Below, in pieces: positions 11,571 through 22,745 of a stretch of DNA of 64,000 bases. The number at the start of each line of letters is the position of its first letter. Position 1 is the first letter of the stretch. The stretch spans positions 372,001-436,000 of the forward strand of contig BROG01000522.1 of NCBI GenBank assembly GCA_030159075.1. Direction: 5' to 3'. The position numbers were made by a program, and so were the translations under genes. Below the pieces are notes generated by a model, which was not told where the DNA came from, did no database searches, and saw nothing but the letters and a program-made list of their open reading frames with translations. The stretch comes from Atrina japonica. Lineage: Eukaryota; Mollusca; Bivalvia; Pterioida; Pinnidae.

Positions 11571-13020
11571 CTTACAGGTCAGAAAATGTAGGCAGAGCTT
11601 ATATGTCAATTAGGATTTAGGTTTGACCAATCAGTTCCAATAACTTTCTTTTACTGATCAGGAAAATTTAGTAAAAACAAAAAAACAACTTGAGTATGAG
11701 AAAAAGGTTGATAACACCACCAAAAAGGACTGAGAGAGAATTTAAAAATAGCTGGACTATTATGTGTATATATGTTTTATCTGTGTTCTAATTAATAAAC
11801 ATTAGTTCGTATGCAAAGGAACGTTATTTATTCATTTTCCCTAGCACCACGTGCTGGGGAGGCATTCAAGTGACTATGTACTTAAGTCTGTAGATCGGGA
11901 TAAGGTGTACAGTGCATCTTAAGTGGCTAGTCACCCAAACACACAGAAAAGGTGGCTACGCCCTTTCACTACACCTTAGCGCGGTCACAATAGCCATAAT
12001 TATATGAATTTTGATATAAGACCATGTGCATGTTTGTTGTAGGGGGTGTAATACTTGAATTTTCCCAGAACAAATGAAATTTTGACCAATTGTGACTTGA
12101 GGCAAAAAAAAAAAAAAAAAAAAAAAATCATATATCGTTAATAAGTTTACCTGAATAGAAAGTATTTTCAAAATCAATCGGACATGCGCTCAAATATGAA
12201 AATTTAGGAAATTATCAAGTTTTAATTTCACAATTTTCCGTTTTATTATTTTGTAAATTATACGTTATTTCGAGTTATGATTATCATATAATTCGCCCAT
12301 GTCAACATCAATACCTGTAACAAATAATCAACCATTTATCAACCACGCAAAAAATAAAAATAAATATTTCAGCGATATAAAACGCTTGTGGGACTAAATA
12401 TCGTTGATTTAATCAATTATCAACAATATGTCTTAACATTGGACAATAAAAAGTCAACTTTCAATCTATAACCTTTTCATTTTCATAAAAGTCGATAGGA
12501 TTTATTTTAGTCTATTTTATTTTAGCATCTATAGGTGATAACATGTTAAACAATGAAATATCAACTTAGTATTTTTTTAATAACTATTTTTCAAAATCAT
12601 CTTTAAATACTTTATTAAGAAGTGAACAACGGTCTTGTTCATGTAGGTCAACAATAAAGACAACTCAGTATTCATGCTGCGACGATTTTCACACCTCCGT
12701 CCAGTTCAGGTAAAGGGTCAGGAGATAAAAGATGCAGACAGCTTCGACTTACAGTATTTTCTGACTGTGGTGGGTGTTACACGGTCATATACTTAAACAC
12801 TAAATACTTATTCATACCAATGAAAATTGAAGTAGAATATTATAATCGTTGTTGATAAAAATCGGTGTTTTCTGACATCCGTTGAAAATTACAAGTAAGA
12901 CAACTCATAAAACACTTTTTCATGTAAAATTAAAACAAGTTTTATATTCGCAATATAGAATTAAACATTTCAAATAATTCAATAATAGATTAATGCTTTA
13001 CATTTCTTTTTACTGCTATA
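11571..13020. other. Intergenic, nothing recognised except an A-run
   Basis: A poly(A) run lies at about 12104-12127. A GC-richer patch at 12680-12780 has no codable exon that I recognise. Confidence 0.5.
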
Positions 13021-13021
13021 A

Positions 13022-13272
13022 TGGGAGCCGGCCTGGCTCAGTCGGTATAGCGCGTGACTGTGGATCGTGAGGTCGTGAGTTCGAGTCCCAGCGGCGGCAG
13101 GTTGGTTTCCTGTCTTTCGGATGAGACAGTAAAAACTGGAGGTACCATGTCACAGTAAGTGTCGGCACGTTAAAGAACCTTCACTGCTCAATGGCCGTAA
13201 ATGCCGAGCATAGGCCAAAATTTGAAACCCTTCACCGGCATTTGGTGACGTCTCCATATGAGCAGTAGTCGT
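13022..13272 (+). mobile_element. tRNA-derived SINE (family A), nearly full length, 3' truncated
   Basis: The head has A-box-like TGGCTCAGTCGG and B-box-like GAGTTCGAGTCCC (13030-13090). It is followed by the shared body (TTAAAGAACC, CTCAATGGCCGTAA, ATGCCGAGCATAGGCC, GACGTCTCCATATGAG). The usual tail around GTGGGACGTTAAAC is missing. This class is very common in bivalve genomes. The open frame on its opposite strand is not a gene. Confidence 0.85.
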
Positions 13273-13974
13273 ATGTAAACTACGTGTAATCATTGATAGT
13301 TTCACCCCAGTAGCAATGTGTGACGTCATGCCGGATCCCCGTATGACCAACAAATTATTTCTAGGTGTACCGGTAATATAAAACATGCAGGTAAATTTAA
13401 GAGATCTTGATATCCAACACATGCACAATAATGTGTGTAGAGGCAGTACACCTATAAAGTTTGCACCTTGTGGACCCCAACAGGTGCTCCATTTCATAGA
13501 GACCCTCAAATCTGTTTAAAAGTATGAATTAGAGTGAATAAATTGCAACTTAAGTGATAAAAATGGGAAAAATTACTGATTTCAAGGCTTCATCCGCCTA
13601 CATGTGTAAAATGTACTAATATTCATGTATCTTTTTTTATCACCGTAATTTCACTTATTAATGGCAAAACTATTTTTTCATTCAATGACCAATCAGATCG
13701 CTGGGCTCATTTTACCTTCCGCACAACTTTTGAATGTCTGAGCCCATGTTGTAAACATAGAAGCTTGCCAGATGGCCCATCGAGCTAAAAATATAAAGGG
13801 AGACAATCAAAGAAATCACACAAAAATGAATGGAAATGACACTCTGAAAAACCTGAAAAAGTAAAACACATTAAAAATTAATTATCCGATATTAATGAAA
13901 ATCACAGACTTGTGAAGAACACTTTATTATATACGGCGCCCCTTTAGTGACATAAATACAGAATATTTTTTATT

Positions 13975-14280
13975 ATTTTGTGTGCACAATATAGTTATAT
14001 TGTGCGCGCAGTTTAACTATATTGTGCGCACAATTTAACATTCATCATATTGTGCGCAAAGTTTAGTTATATTGTGTGTACAGTTTAACTATATTGTACG
14101 CACATTTTAGCTATGGTTGTGCGCAGTTTAGTTTTATTGTGCGCACAGTTTAGTGACAGGCCTACCGTGCGCACAGTTTAGCTTTATTGTGCGCAGTTTA
14201 GCTATATTGTACGTACAGTTTAACTAGATGTATACTGTGGATGCAGTGTAACTATATATTGTGCACAGTTTAACTCTATC
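13975..14280. repeat. Palindromic GTGCGCAC repeat
   Basis: Roughly a dozen units of about 22-25 bp around ATTGTGCGCACAGTTTAACT. The core TGTGCGCACA is a perfect palindrome of alternating purine and pyrimidine. Confidence 0.88.
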
Positions 14281-15074
14281 TGAACAGATAAGAATAGGGA
14301 CCTTAGTTGTTCATCTGGCATATTTGTTCAACATTGCATAAGAAGTCAAAACGTCTAAAATTATATTTTCGGTTAAATAAGTTGATTTAGAAATATGTTT
14401 CTGGTTGTGACTCGTTTTGAAGCCCCTATGTGTTATTTTTGTATCATGTCACTTTTAATTTTTTTCCCCATCATGTCACTTTTACGTCTCCGTAGAATCT
14501 ACCTTCTTTAGAGAAGTATAATCAGTGTGATTTATTACCGGAGAAAATCGTCCCCAGGTCAATTCAGGTCTTCATACCCCTCATGTCATTATACCTTCCA
14601 GATTGTCAGCAGACTCAGACAGAAGGGCAGCGAAATGCTACATGTACCCTATATAGTGTAGTTGGCAAACCTTTAATTTTTCTATAAAAATGCGGAAAAT
14701 AAATAACACATTTCCCGAAATTTTCGCTCTCACTATTTCTTTAGACTTGTACGCCCCTTCCAAGCATGTTTATAACCTGTCGCTATATCGTGTTTGGAAG
14801 ATTCTGAATTTATTTTTTGAAAGGTGCGTGTCCCCATAGTTTCAAATAATTAATTGCTTCACAGTTTATCCGACAATTTAAAGAACATGTTCAGTCAGCT
14901 TTATATTGTATGACTATCTACTATAATTGTGTTACTCTCAACCATCTCTCCCTTTGAACACTTACACTATGAGAGAGCTTGATGCGGATTTACCGGTTCG
15001 GGTTTGGTTTGTAATTTATCAAACGGTTCCGGATTCAACCTCGATTTGGAATTTAAACGTTCAAGTCACTTCAC

Positions 15075-15088
15075 GCACCCGTAGCAAC
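15075..15088 (+). promoter_or_regulatory. Putative RFX X-box upstream of DYNLRB
   Basis: GCACCCGTAGCAAC fits the X-box pattern GTNRCC-(0-3)-RGYAAC with one mismatch in the left half and a two-base spacer. It lies 49-62 bases before the ATG, in a locally GC-richer stretch (about 14970-15120) that is probably the promoter or 5' UTR. RFX factors drive ciliary genes in many animals, so the position is suggestive. A single 14-mer can occur by chance. Confidence 0.35.
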
Positions 15089-15136
15089 CACTTGGTCTTT
15101 CACAGGAAGAAGACTAACTAGTAAACAACTAACAAA

Positions 15137-15139
15137 ATG
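15137..15139 (+). CDS. DYNLRB: DYNLRB exon 1, start codon only
   Basis: ATG followed directly by GTAAGT. The next exon continues in phase 0 ([10 protein letters not shown]). The coding part of exon 1 is therefore a single codon, and the rest is 5' UTR. Confidence 0.8.
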
Positions 15140-18100
15140 GTAAGTTTTGCCGAATAAATCAAAATTACTGAACTTAGTCTATTTCCAATGAATCTTTGTT
15201 ACTGTAAATACCACTAAAATAATGTTAGTAGCCACTATATGTAATCGGAGAAGTTAACTCGTACCCAAAACAAATCATAGCATCAAATTTATGAAGTAAA
15301 AATGGAAGTTGTACTGCAGTACTCTAATCGGTGAAGTTAACTACTACGATTTCAACTATCGCCATTTTCCCATATCTTTTAATGTTAAATCAAGTTTTTT
15401 TAAATACCTATCACAAAATATTGTCAGCATCAATTCTTGTCAACATTAACATATATGAAAAGTATATTCATCATCATTTCTGATATTAGTTTCAAACTCC
15501 TTTGAAACCTTTTTTCCTGAGAAGCAACATTTTTTCTTTGTAGTAAAGTATTTTGTTGACACCACTTACTATGAACAAAGAAGGAAATGAGGCTGTGTAT
15601 GTCTCTTGTCACTTACAAAAACGTTCAGTTTTCATGAATAGAAACCGACACACTCCAAACCAATTTAAAAATTTAATCCATACACTTCAACACAAATGTG
15701 CAAAAGTTTACAAGATTTCATTGAGTATATAATTCAGGCCAATTATTTTTTAAAATTTGAATTGGCATAGAAAGCTGTGGGAAAATGATTTTAGTTGACT
15801 CACTTTTGGCATGGGACTGTATAATTAGTATAGCCTGGTAAGGTGATTTACCAAAACAGACTTGAATTACTGAAACAAAGCTGAAACAAACTAAAATTAG
15901 TAGACCAAGATACAAATGTCGTAATATATGTTGTCGAATATTTTAAAAACCTAATTTGTAACCTGCTTTATAAGTATTTATGGATTAATTCCAAATAAAT
16001 TTCCAAACCAAGACGTCAAGAGTCAAGACCGAAACACACTATAGTTACCGAAACAGACAGAAACAAAACCGAAATAAACCACAAAGGCACATTGATGACC
16101 ATAGCAGGATAAAGAATGTTTAAATAATTATTTAAAATGTATTTTGTTACATGAGTTATGTAAAATTATTGATTAAATTTAACAAATAAATCCTCGAAAC
16201 AAGACCAAACACCCTACAATTATCAAAACAGGTCGGTCTTGTTTCGATAATTGTATCTAGTCTGTTTTGAACTTGTTTAGGAAATTTATAAGAATAAACC
16301 CTAATATAAACTGAGGTCCTGTGTCACAGTAGGTGTCAGCACGTTAAAGATCCCTCTCTGCTCAATGGTCGTAAGTGCCGAGCATAGGCCAAAAGTTGAA
16401 GCCTTTCGCCGGCAATTGATGACGTCTCCATATGAGTGAATAATTCTTGAGTGGGATTTTAAACAACAATAAATAAATAAATGAATAAATAAATATTTAC
16501 TACAACATTTGTATCATGCTTCAGTAATTATGATGTGTTTCGGTAATTGAAGTCTGTTTTGGTAAATTGTCCGACCAGTATAGCCAGACTATATTTCGTA
16601 TAAAACCATTATTTTTTCAAAAAATAATCACTAAGTAATTTCCCATTAAATTTCAATACAATTCGGGGACCAGCAGCCAGATTTGCATTATCTTGGCTAT
16701 ATAGAATTAGAACATGATTTTGTGAGATTTTTTTAGATTTATATCAATCATGAGATGTTGGACATTTTTCTCAAACAGAAGAAAAAAAATATTGTCGTGG
16801 TACATAATAAAGATAAAATCTCACCATAGCCGGCTACTGTCATAGCCGGCTATGGGTCCCCGACCAGCAAACTTTTAATGTTTCAAAATTTCTGTGTTTA
16901 TTTTGTGATGAGTTTTGCAAGATACAAAGTTTTAATGTCTCTTTTTAATATGTGATGTGTACGTAGGGAATTGTGACATACAGAGACGTGCAAAAAGTAT
17001 TTGGACACTTATTTTTTAATATGTATAGCATATAAAACCACAGAGAATGTTTCCAAGTTTCCTAGTTTTTAGGCCAAAAGCTCATGGTGATCTATTGTGT
17101 TTGCCTTTGTCTGTTGTCATCCGTCATTAATATTTACACATTTTCATCCTCAAGAATCAGTGTGCCAATTTTAACCAAACTTTGCACATTGCATCCCCAT
17201 GTGAAGTCGCATAAAGTGTAATATTTCAATTTTGGATTGTGATACAATAACCAAACTTAGACTGTAAGTTCACCTAAGGATTTCTCACACTTCACTGACA
17301 TCACAAGCTCCTTGGGTGGGGTCAAAATGTGGGACATTGCAATATTTAAAGTTTGGGTTGAGATACAGTTGGGATTGGGGCACTTTTATTATTATTTTTT
17401 TTATAAAATTTTCGACATTTTGATTTATTTTCAAGAACAAGCTGGTTATTTTTTACCAAACTTGGCAGATAGCATACCCATGTAAAGGCACATAAAAGTT
17501 GCGAATGAAAAGGGGATAGGATCCATAGGGACCCCAAAAAGGACAAAAACTTGGTACATCTTCACATGAACCAGTGATCAGATAACTTTCAAGTTTTTTA
17601 TGCATAATTGTGCAGTCAATATGTACAAAGTTTGCGAATGAAAACAAAATATGTCGATAAACAAACCAATACATTATGAAAGTGCTTTAGTAATATAGGG
17701 TACGGTTTTATACAACTGGCTTATGAACTAAAAACTGATTGACAATTTGTATACAAATATATATGAGAAAGTTGTTAGGAATTACTTAAGGATCATTTTG
17801 ACAAAATTTCAAGGTCATGGGGTCAAGGTTCAAGGTCACAGGCACCTACATTGTAAGTAAACAGAAAATATAAGATTTTGTCAAATTTTAGACATTTTTG
17901 ACTTCTTCTCACAAACCAGTGGACTAATTTTAACCAAACTTCACAGGAAAATTTTCTCAGGTGACTGTTAAGGTGCATTGGGTCTCTTGTTTGGAATGTA
18001 ATTCTCTAATTTATTATTTCAAATATTTGACAATTTTAACACAAAGTTAAAATTAGACATTACAATTTTACTTCTATACATAGTTTTCATCACAAAAAAT

Positions 18101-21100
18101 TTAAACTTCCTGTTTGAATAAATAAATCTTTTAATTTCTGATTCAGAAAATGAAAAAATCAAAGTAAATTACAAAACTTTTTTATGTTGAAAATTCTATT
18201 GAAATACGATAAGAAATGGCTTTACAATATTTGTAAAAGATGTGGTTTTATGTGAAATATATTAGGGTGAGAAAAGAATTTGAAAAATCACACATCTTAT
18301 GGGACCAATGATTTTGAAAACCACTTATCCGTAGACACCTTCAGCTTGTCCCAATATGTTATAAACTTTTATGGAACCATTAAGACAATCTATTTCTCTG
18401 ATATGGGACTTTATAATCAATTGAAATGGCAGTAAAGGATTTTAAAAGTGTTGCATTTATGGAAAGATTTGGAGGTAATGGATGTTTCTTCGCCACACGC
18501 TTGGCACATATACAAAATAAAAGTCACAAGTCTTTCAGATGAGACTAAAAATAAAGGTTCCATGTCACGGAAGGCATGGAACATGAAAGAACCCTCACTG
18601 CATTAGCGTCAGTCTATAGCACAGACCAAAATTTGCAGCACTTCCTAAAGCAGTTGACATCTCTGACATTATAAGTGAAAAATTCTTGATGGGATGCAAA
18701 ACAACAATGAAACAAAATTGAATATTTCATTTACTAAATATTTAATGTGCCCTCAAGCTGAGTCAAGGCACAGTTGCAGTACATTTATTTCTCTTGTCTG
18801 AGGAAATATGACTTTTCGGGAAAATTAATATTCATACTTCCCTCAGACTAGGAAAACAAATGATTTATTTCACTATTGACTGTTTCTTATTAGTTGGTGG
18901 ATTCTTATTGATGCGAGGGGTTAAGTTTTAGTAAATTTTGTACAAAATTGTATTGTTAAATCCTAGACAAAGATCTTTCTCACTTTTTCAGTCTCACAGT
19001 CTTGTAGAGGTAGAAGAACGTATTAAGAGGATTCAATCCCACAAAGGTGTGATTGGAGTCATTGTATCAAATAATGAAGGTATGTTTATGTTTAACTGAT
19101 TGATCTCTGTAGCCACCTTTGAACTCACCCATTTCAAAGAATGGTAGAATCCACTTTCAGAATTCAGGAACTCGTGTATTATTCAATTTTAGAATTCAAC
19201 TTTTACAGTTTTGCAATATCAACATGTACAATCCTAAATTTTGACAATACTGTACATGTACATGTAGACCATACTAATTATTGATTTGTATGAGTGTAAA
19301 TGTAATCACAGCCTGGGCTGCTGAGTAAACTGGACCAATAGACAATCTTCTTGTCTGAAAAATAAATATACAATGTATGTATATATATATATATATATTA
19401 TGAACTTGCTTTTTTTAAAAATATTTTTCTGACTTTAAAACTTTGGAGTCAGTACACTAGATGTAAGTTGATAAAACTATGTAATTGTGGTAGAAAGAAG
19501 CTTTTATTTAAAATATCTTAGTATTCATAAAAAGTACTGATTTCTAAAATGTTAGAAATCAGTTTTAGTGATTGAATAAAATATATTGTTTGGTAAATTG
19601 TACAAGTAATATTATCTAAGTAGCTTTTATGTGTTTGATAGCAAAATTAAAATTGACTACCAGTAGTACTGCTGATACTCTGGCTTGTGTTTGTTGAGTT
19701 CTTAAACTGTTGTGTGAAATTCTATGATAGCTGAATGAATTCAAATCATCAAAGTCTTGAGAGCTGAAAAAGCACTATGCACTACATAGGAATTTTTTCT
19801 TAAATTTTGCCCCAGAAAATCCAACAGTGGCACCAAATGAAAGGCTCATTTTAATACCACACTAGTTGTAAATAGAGAAAGGATATATTGTATGTAATCA
19901 TTAACCATTGAGTAAGTTTCTCTTATTGTTTGCAATAAAATAGTACAGTGACTTGTTCACTTAGAAATAGTTTTACAGCGGGAGTCAGTTCATGTTTTAT
20001 GTAATGCAAGAAGGTGGTTTTCCCTCAACCCATTCAACTGAGAGTACAAGTTTCGTGTACATATTTATGTATTAGTGCAACTACAATTTTAGATATATCA
20101 GTGGGTTTTGTTTTGTTTTGATTATATTTAGGTCTCCCACTTAGAACATCAATGGACAACTCCACTACAGTACAACATATAACTACTTTGCTTAATATGG
20201 TTAAAAAAGCACGAAGCACAGTCAGAGATATTGATCCTGACAATGATTTGACCTTCCTCCGGATGCGATCAAAGAAACATGAGATTATGGTAGCTCCAGG
20301 TAAGTGTAATAAACATTCAGTCTTTTTTGTCAGTTTTGGGGAAATGTCATTGGCAATTCCATGGGAATTTTAACGTGGGTTTGTGTCAAATTGGGAAAAA
20401 CTGTTTGCACCCATATTTCCTTTACATTAATTAATTTTTTTAACCTTCAACACCAACTTGAGAAGTTTTTTCATCAAATTGCATATTTGTAATTGTTTCT
20501 CCGGAAAGTCCCACAGCAGGTATTAAAGGAGGAATATTTATATCAGTCTTCATTGTATATCTGTACTCGCAACGCAAAATGTGAGAAGTCATGAGGCTGA
20601 ACAATACTCCTCGAATCTTACCTGTACTTTTGTGTATACCGTCTCTACAGACGTTTCAACAGAAATATACATCTGTGCATCCAGTGATGTTTTCAGCAAC
20701 AAACGAAGAAAAGGTTAGTTCATCCATAGTAAATCCAAAAGTTATTCCATTTTTCCAAAGATCGAGCCCCTTCCAAAACATAAACAAAGCGATCTGCTTC
20801 CTACTGTCATTCGGCCACTGAGCCATGTTAGTTCTTTCGGAACACCTTGCTGTAAGATTCAATGAGTATTGTCCAGTCTCTGGGACTTCGCACGTTTCAT
20901 GGTGCGAGTACAGATATACAATGATGACCATTATAACTAATCCGCATTTTATATCTGCCGTGGAACTTGATTTTCCAGAGAAACAATTACAAATATGTCA
21001 GCTGTATGGGGACATGAAGTGGGAATGTTTCAAAACATTTTTTTTTTCAACATACAATTTTTATTTATTAAAAGTTCAAAAGCTTTTTATCTTCATAGTT

Positions 21101-21638
21101 CAGCTTTAAGTGGGTAGGATTTGTATTGCGTACGCAACATTTTGGGCATGAAATATCTTGATGTTGCCTGGTGTAGATGAAATTTCTAGGACAAAAGTTA
21201 TCATGAAAAGGTCTATACTATACAATAATAAAAGTACTGAAATGGGTTATTTTAACAAAATAACCATTGAATTCAGACTATAAACTAACCTGAATTAAGC
21301 TGTCACCCAAGGGAAATTATAACCTCTTAACAGAGGCTCTCAAAAATTGTCTACTTAAAATGTGTGAAAATATGTATGTTAAACTTCATATACCCATGTA
21401 CTATCTTGTGAAATAGATTGATATATAAGTCAGTATGCATATATTTTAATATCTATTTTAGCGTTCTGTTATTGTAGATATTCACCATGTTTTATATAAT
21501 GTAGGCTACATACAAAGACAAGGATATAACATTCAATTTCATAGATTTCTTTTATAGTTTGACAATAACTGTATTTTTTTCTTCTTTTTTACAGACAAGG
21601 ACCAAATTCTTATTGTTATTCAGACACCAACTGACTAG
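15137..21638 (+). CDS. DYNLRB: Dynein light chain roadblock-type, canonical paralogue (DYNLRB)
   Basis: Complete roadblock/LC7 dynein light chain of 100 residues. Exons are 15137-15139 (only the ATG, followed by GTAAGT), 18992-19079, 20132-20299 and 21595-21638. The phases 0, 1, 1 and all GT-AG junctions fit. The protein runs [16 protein letters not shown], a 168-nt exon with [20 protein letters not shown] and KKHEIMVAP, then [14 protein letters not shown] and stop. This is very close to the vertebrate DYNLRB1/2 pattern, with four extra residues after the start Met. The product acts in cytoplasmic dynein-1 and/or ciliary dynein-2 as a homodimer on the intermediate chain. It lies downstream of a divergent paralogue in the same orientation, so a tandem duplication is likely. 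Vertebrate B1 and B2 cannot be told apart from this sequence alone. Confidence 0.93.
15835..16576. mobile_element. hAT-like MITE, copy 1, with nested SINE
   Basis: About 35-40-bp imperfect terminal inverted repeats (left GATTTACCAAAACAGACTTG, right end in reverse complement AATTTACCAAAACAGACTTC). Flanked by AGTATAGC at 15827-15834 and 16577-16584, an 8-bp target duplication as in hAT elements. No transposase. Interrupted by a SINE at 16312-16496. It lies in the first intron of DYNLRB. Confidence 0.85.
16312..16496 (+). mobile_element. SINE family A, 5'-truncated, nested in a hAT-like MITE
   Basis: Starts at the CTGTGTCACAGTAGGTG segment, lacks the tRNA head, and ends with TTGAGTGGGATTTTAAACAA and an AATAAATAAATG-type tail. 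It interrupts the MITE at 15835-16576; the copy of that MITE at 50446-51040 lacks it. Confidence 0.85.
17070..17992 (-). repeat. GGTCACC-family repeat, copy 2
   Basis: Starts near GCTCATGGTGATCTATTGTG and ends ATTGGGTCTCTTGTTTGG. It contains internal repeats of a unit with CAAACTTTGCACATTGCATC and GGGACCCCAAAAAGGACAAA. Confidence 0.7.
18000..18524. other. DYNLRB intron 1, nothing recognised
   Basis: AT-rich sequence between the GGTCACC repeat and the old SINE. Confidence 0.5.
18525..18722 (+). mobile_element. Old, diverged SINE family A copy
   Basis: Degraded version of the same body: TCTTTCAGATGAGAC, GGTTCCATGTCACGG, GAAAGAACCCTCACTGC, and TTCTTGATGGGATGCAAAAC before an ACAATGAAAC tail. 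Much more diverged than the other copies. Confidence 0.6.
18992..19079 (+). CDS. DYNLRB: DYNLRB exon 2
   Basis: Acceptor CACTTTTTCAG, donor GAAG|GTATGT. Encodes [20 protein letters not shown] and then IGVIVSNNE, ending in phase 1. Confidence 0.9.
20132..20299 (+). CDS. DYNLRB: DYNLRB exon 3
   Basis: Acceptor ATATTTAG, donor CCAG|GTAAGT. 168 nt encoding the LC7 core with [18 protein letters not shown]. It aligns residue for residue in length with exon 3 of the upstream paralogue. Confidence 0.93.
20440..21062. mobile_element. Fold-back element with arms of about 150-180 bp
   Basis: Left arm about 20440-20620 and right arm about 20864-21062 are inverted copies. For example, TCTGTACTCGCA with ...GAACAATACTC is answered by GAGTATTGTCC...GCGAGTACAGATA, and CATATTTGTAATTGTTTCTC lies in both arms. 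Open frames over the element on both strands are by-products. It is in the last intron of DYNLRB. Confidence 0.8.
21595..21638 (+). CDS. DYNLRB: DYNLRB exon 4 (C-terminus)
   Basis: Acceptor CTTTTTTACAG. Encodes [14 protein letters not shown] and a TAG stop, the conserved last strand of roadblock proteins. Confidence 0.92.
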
Positions 21639-22029
21639 AAACAGAAGCCTGAAAGCATGTATCTAAATTTTGACAAAATCTCTCGCAAAATGTAAATTCA
21701 CAAAGTTGTATTTTATATCCTTGATCAGATAATAATTTTCATTTCATGACATGTAGCACAGTTCCAGAACAAGAAGAAAAGGGCTAATTGATTCGAGAGT
21801 ACAAAAGCATAGAAAAACTAAATTTGTTTGATCACTGATGTGATTTAAAGTGTAATTTCAAGGAATTTTTACTGATGAAGACAATTTTCATTTGGAGTTG
21901 GTGCCATGATTTATTATGAGGATATGATGACTGTGTATACTTTTATAAAGCCTTTAGATTTCCACATACCATTTTCTGTATAGCATATTCACATCTAGTG
22001 GTACATTTTCTCCTGTTATGTGTTTAAAC

Positions 22030-22152
22030 AATAAACTATAGACATTTAAGTATGTGATGTCAGTGTTGATAATGTGTCATGTGTTTTTGTTGGTTTTATT
22101 TATAACAATGTACAATATTTATTTCTTTGTCATTGAAGATGCATTCAATAAA
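22030..22152 (+). terminator. DYNLRB polyadenylation signals
   Basis: AATAAA occurs at 22030-22035 and again at 22147-22152, the latter followed about 20 bases on by a TG-rich stretch. Either would give a 3' UTR of roughly 0.4-0.5 kb. Confidence 0.5.
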
Positions 22153-22309
22153 CTGTCATGAAACTTGTGTTTGTATTTTAAGCTTTTAGTCAGTGTTTTC
22201 TGCTATTTTGTGAACCTTCTCCAGTGTATTTATATAGGGTCTCCTGCTTTTCTATTCCATGTACATCCATCTTGGACAGTCATATTGTGGTACATGTATA
22301 TCTGTTTGC

Positions 22310-22745
22310 AACTTAATTGTAGCACTGTTAATTCCATACTGTCGTATCTAGGATTCTCAAATTTGGTACTTGTAGTTTTTATTGAAAGAAAAGACGTCCA
22401 TTGTTTTCCAAAGGCTAAGGTCAAGAGCTAAGCTTTGAAGAAAAATTGTGTATGCAAGGTAAATATCAAAGCATTGTATCTAGGTTTCTTAAACTTGGCA
22501 CACATACTCCTTATGGAGACTGGAGAGAGAGGAGATGCCTGTTGTTTATCAAGGTCAGAGGTAAAAGGTCAAGTTCAAAAAAACATTTAAGAAAAAAAAG
22601 GTGTAGGCACGGTACAGACCAAACCATTGTACATGTACCTGGGATTCTCAAATTTGGTAATGTATCCCTCACCTCAAGAGGAAGAAGCCTATTGTTTTCA
22701 AGGTTGAAGGTCAAGGTTATGCCCAAGGATAAGGATGTTTAAGGA
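22310..22745. repeat. Degenerate tandem repeat, about 150-180 bp, three units
   Basis: Shared blocks: TTGTATCTAGGTTTCTTAAA / GGGATTCTCAAATTTGGTA, CCTATTGTTTTCAAGG and AAGGTCAAGGTT. Downstream of DYNLRB. Confidence 0.65.

Noticed and set aside
12660..12780. GC-richer patch with a CAG|GTAAAG donor-like site, possible first exon
   Set aside because: No coding frame that joins any recognised exon; cannot be supported without transcripts.
13022..13100. True tRNA gene (A and B boxes present)
   Set aside because: It continues without a break into a SINE body shared with other copies; the cloverleaf is imperfect. The same applies to the heads at 32325, 28250 and 43150.
13150..13509. 119-codon minus-strand frame
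   Set aside because: Overlaps the SINE at 13022-13272; similar frames appear over other copies of the same SINE.
16810..16865. Palindromic TAGCCGGCTA pair near GTCCCCGACC
   Set aside because: Could be the end of an element paired with TTCGGGGACC at 16663, but the match is too short to define it.
20656..20931. 91-codon minus-strand frame inside the DYNLRB intron
   Set aside because: Lies within the fold-back element; the opposite strand is open as well.
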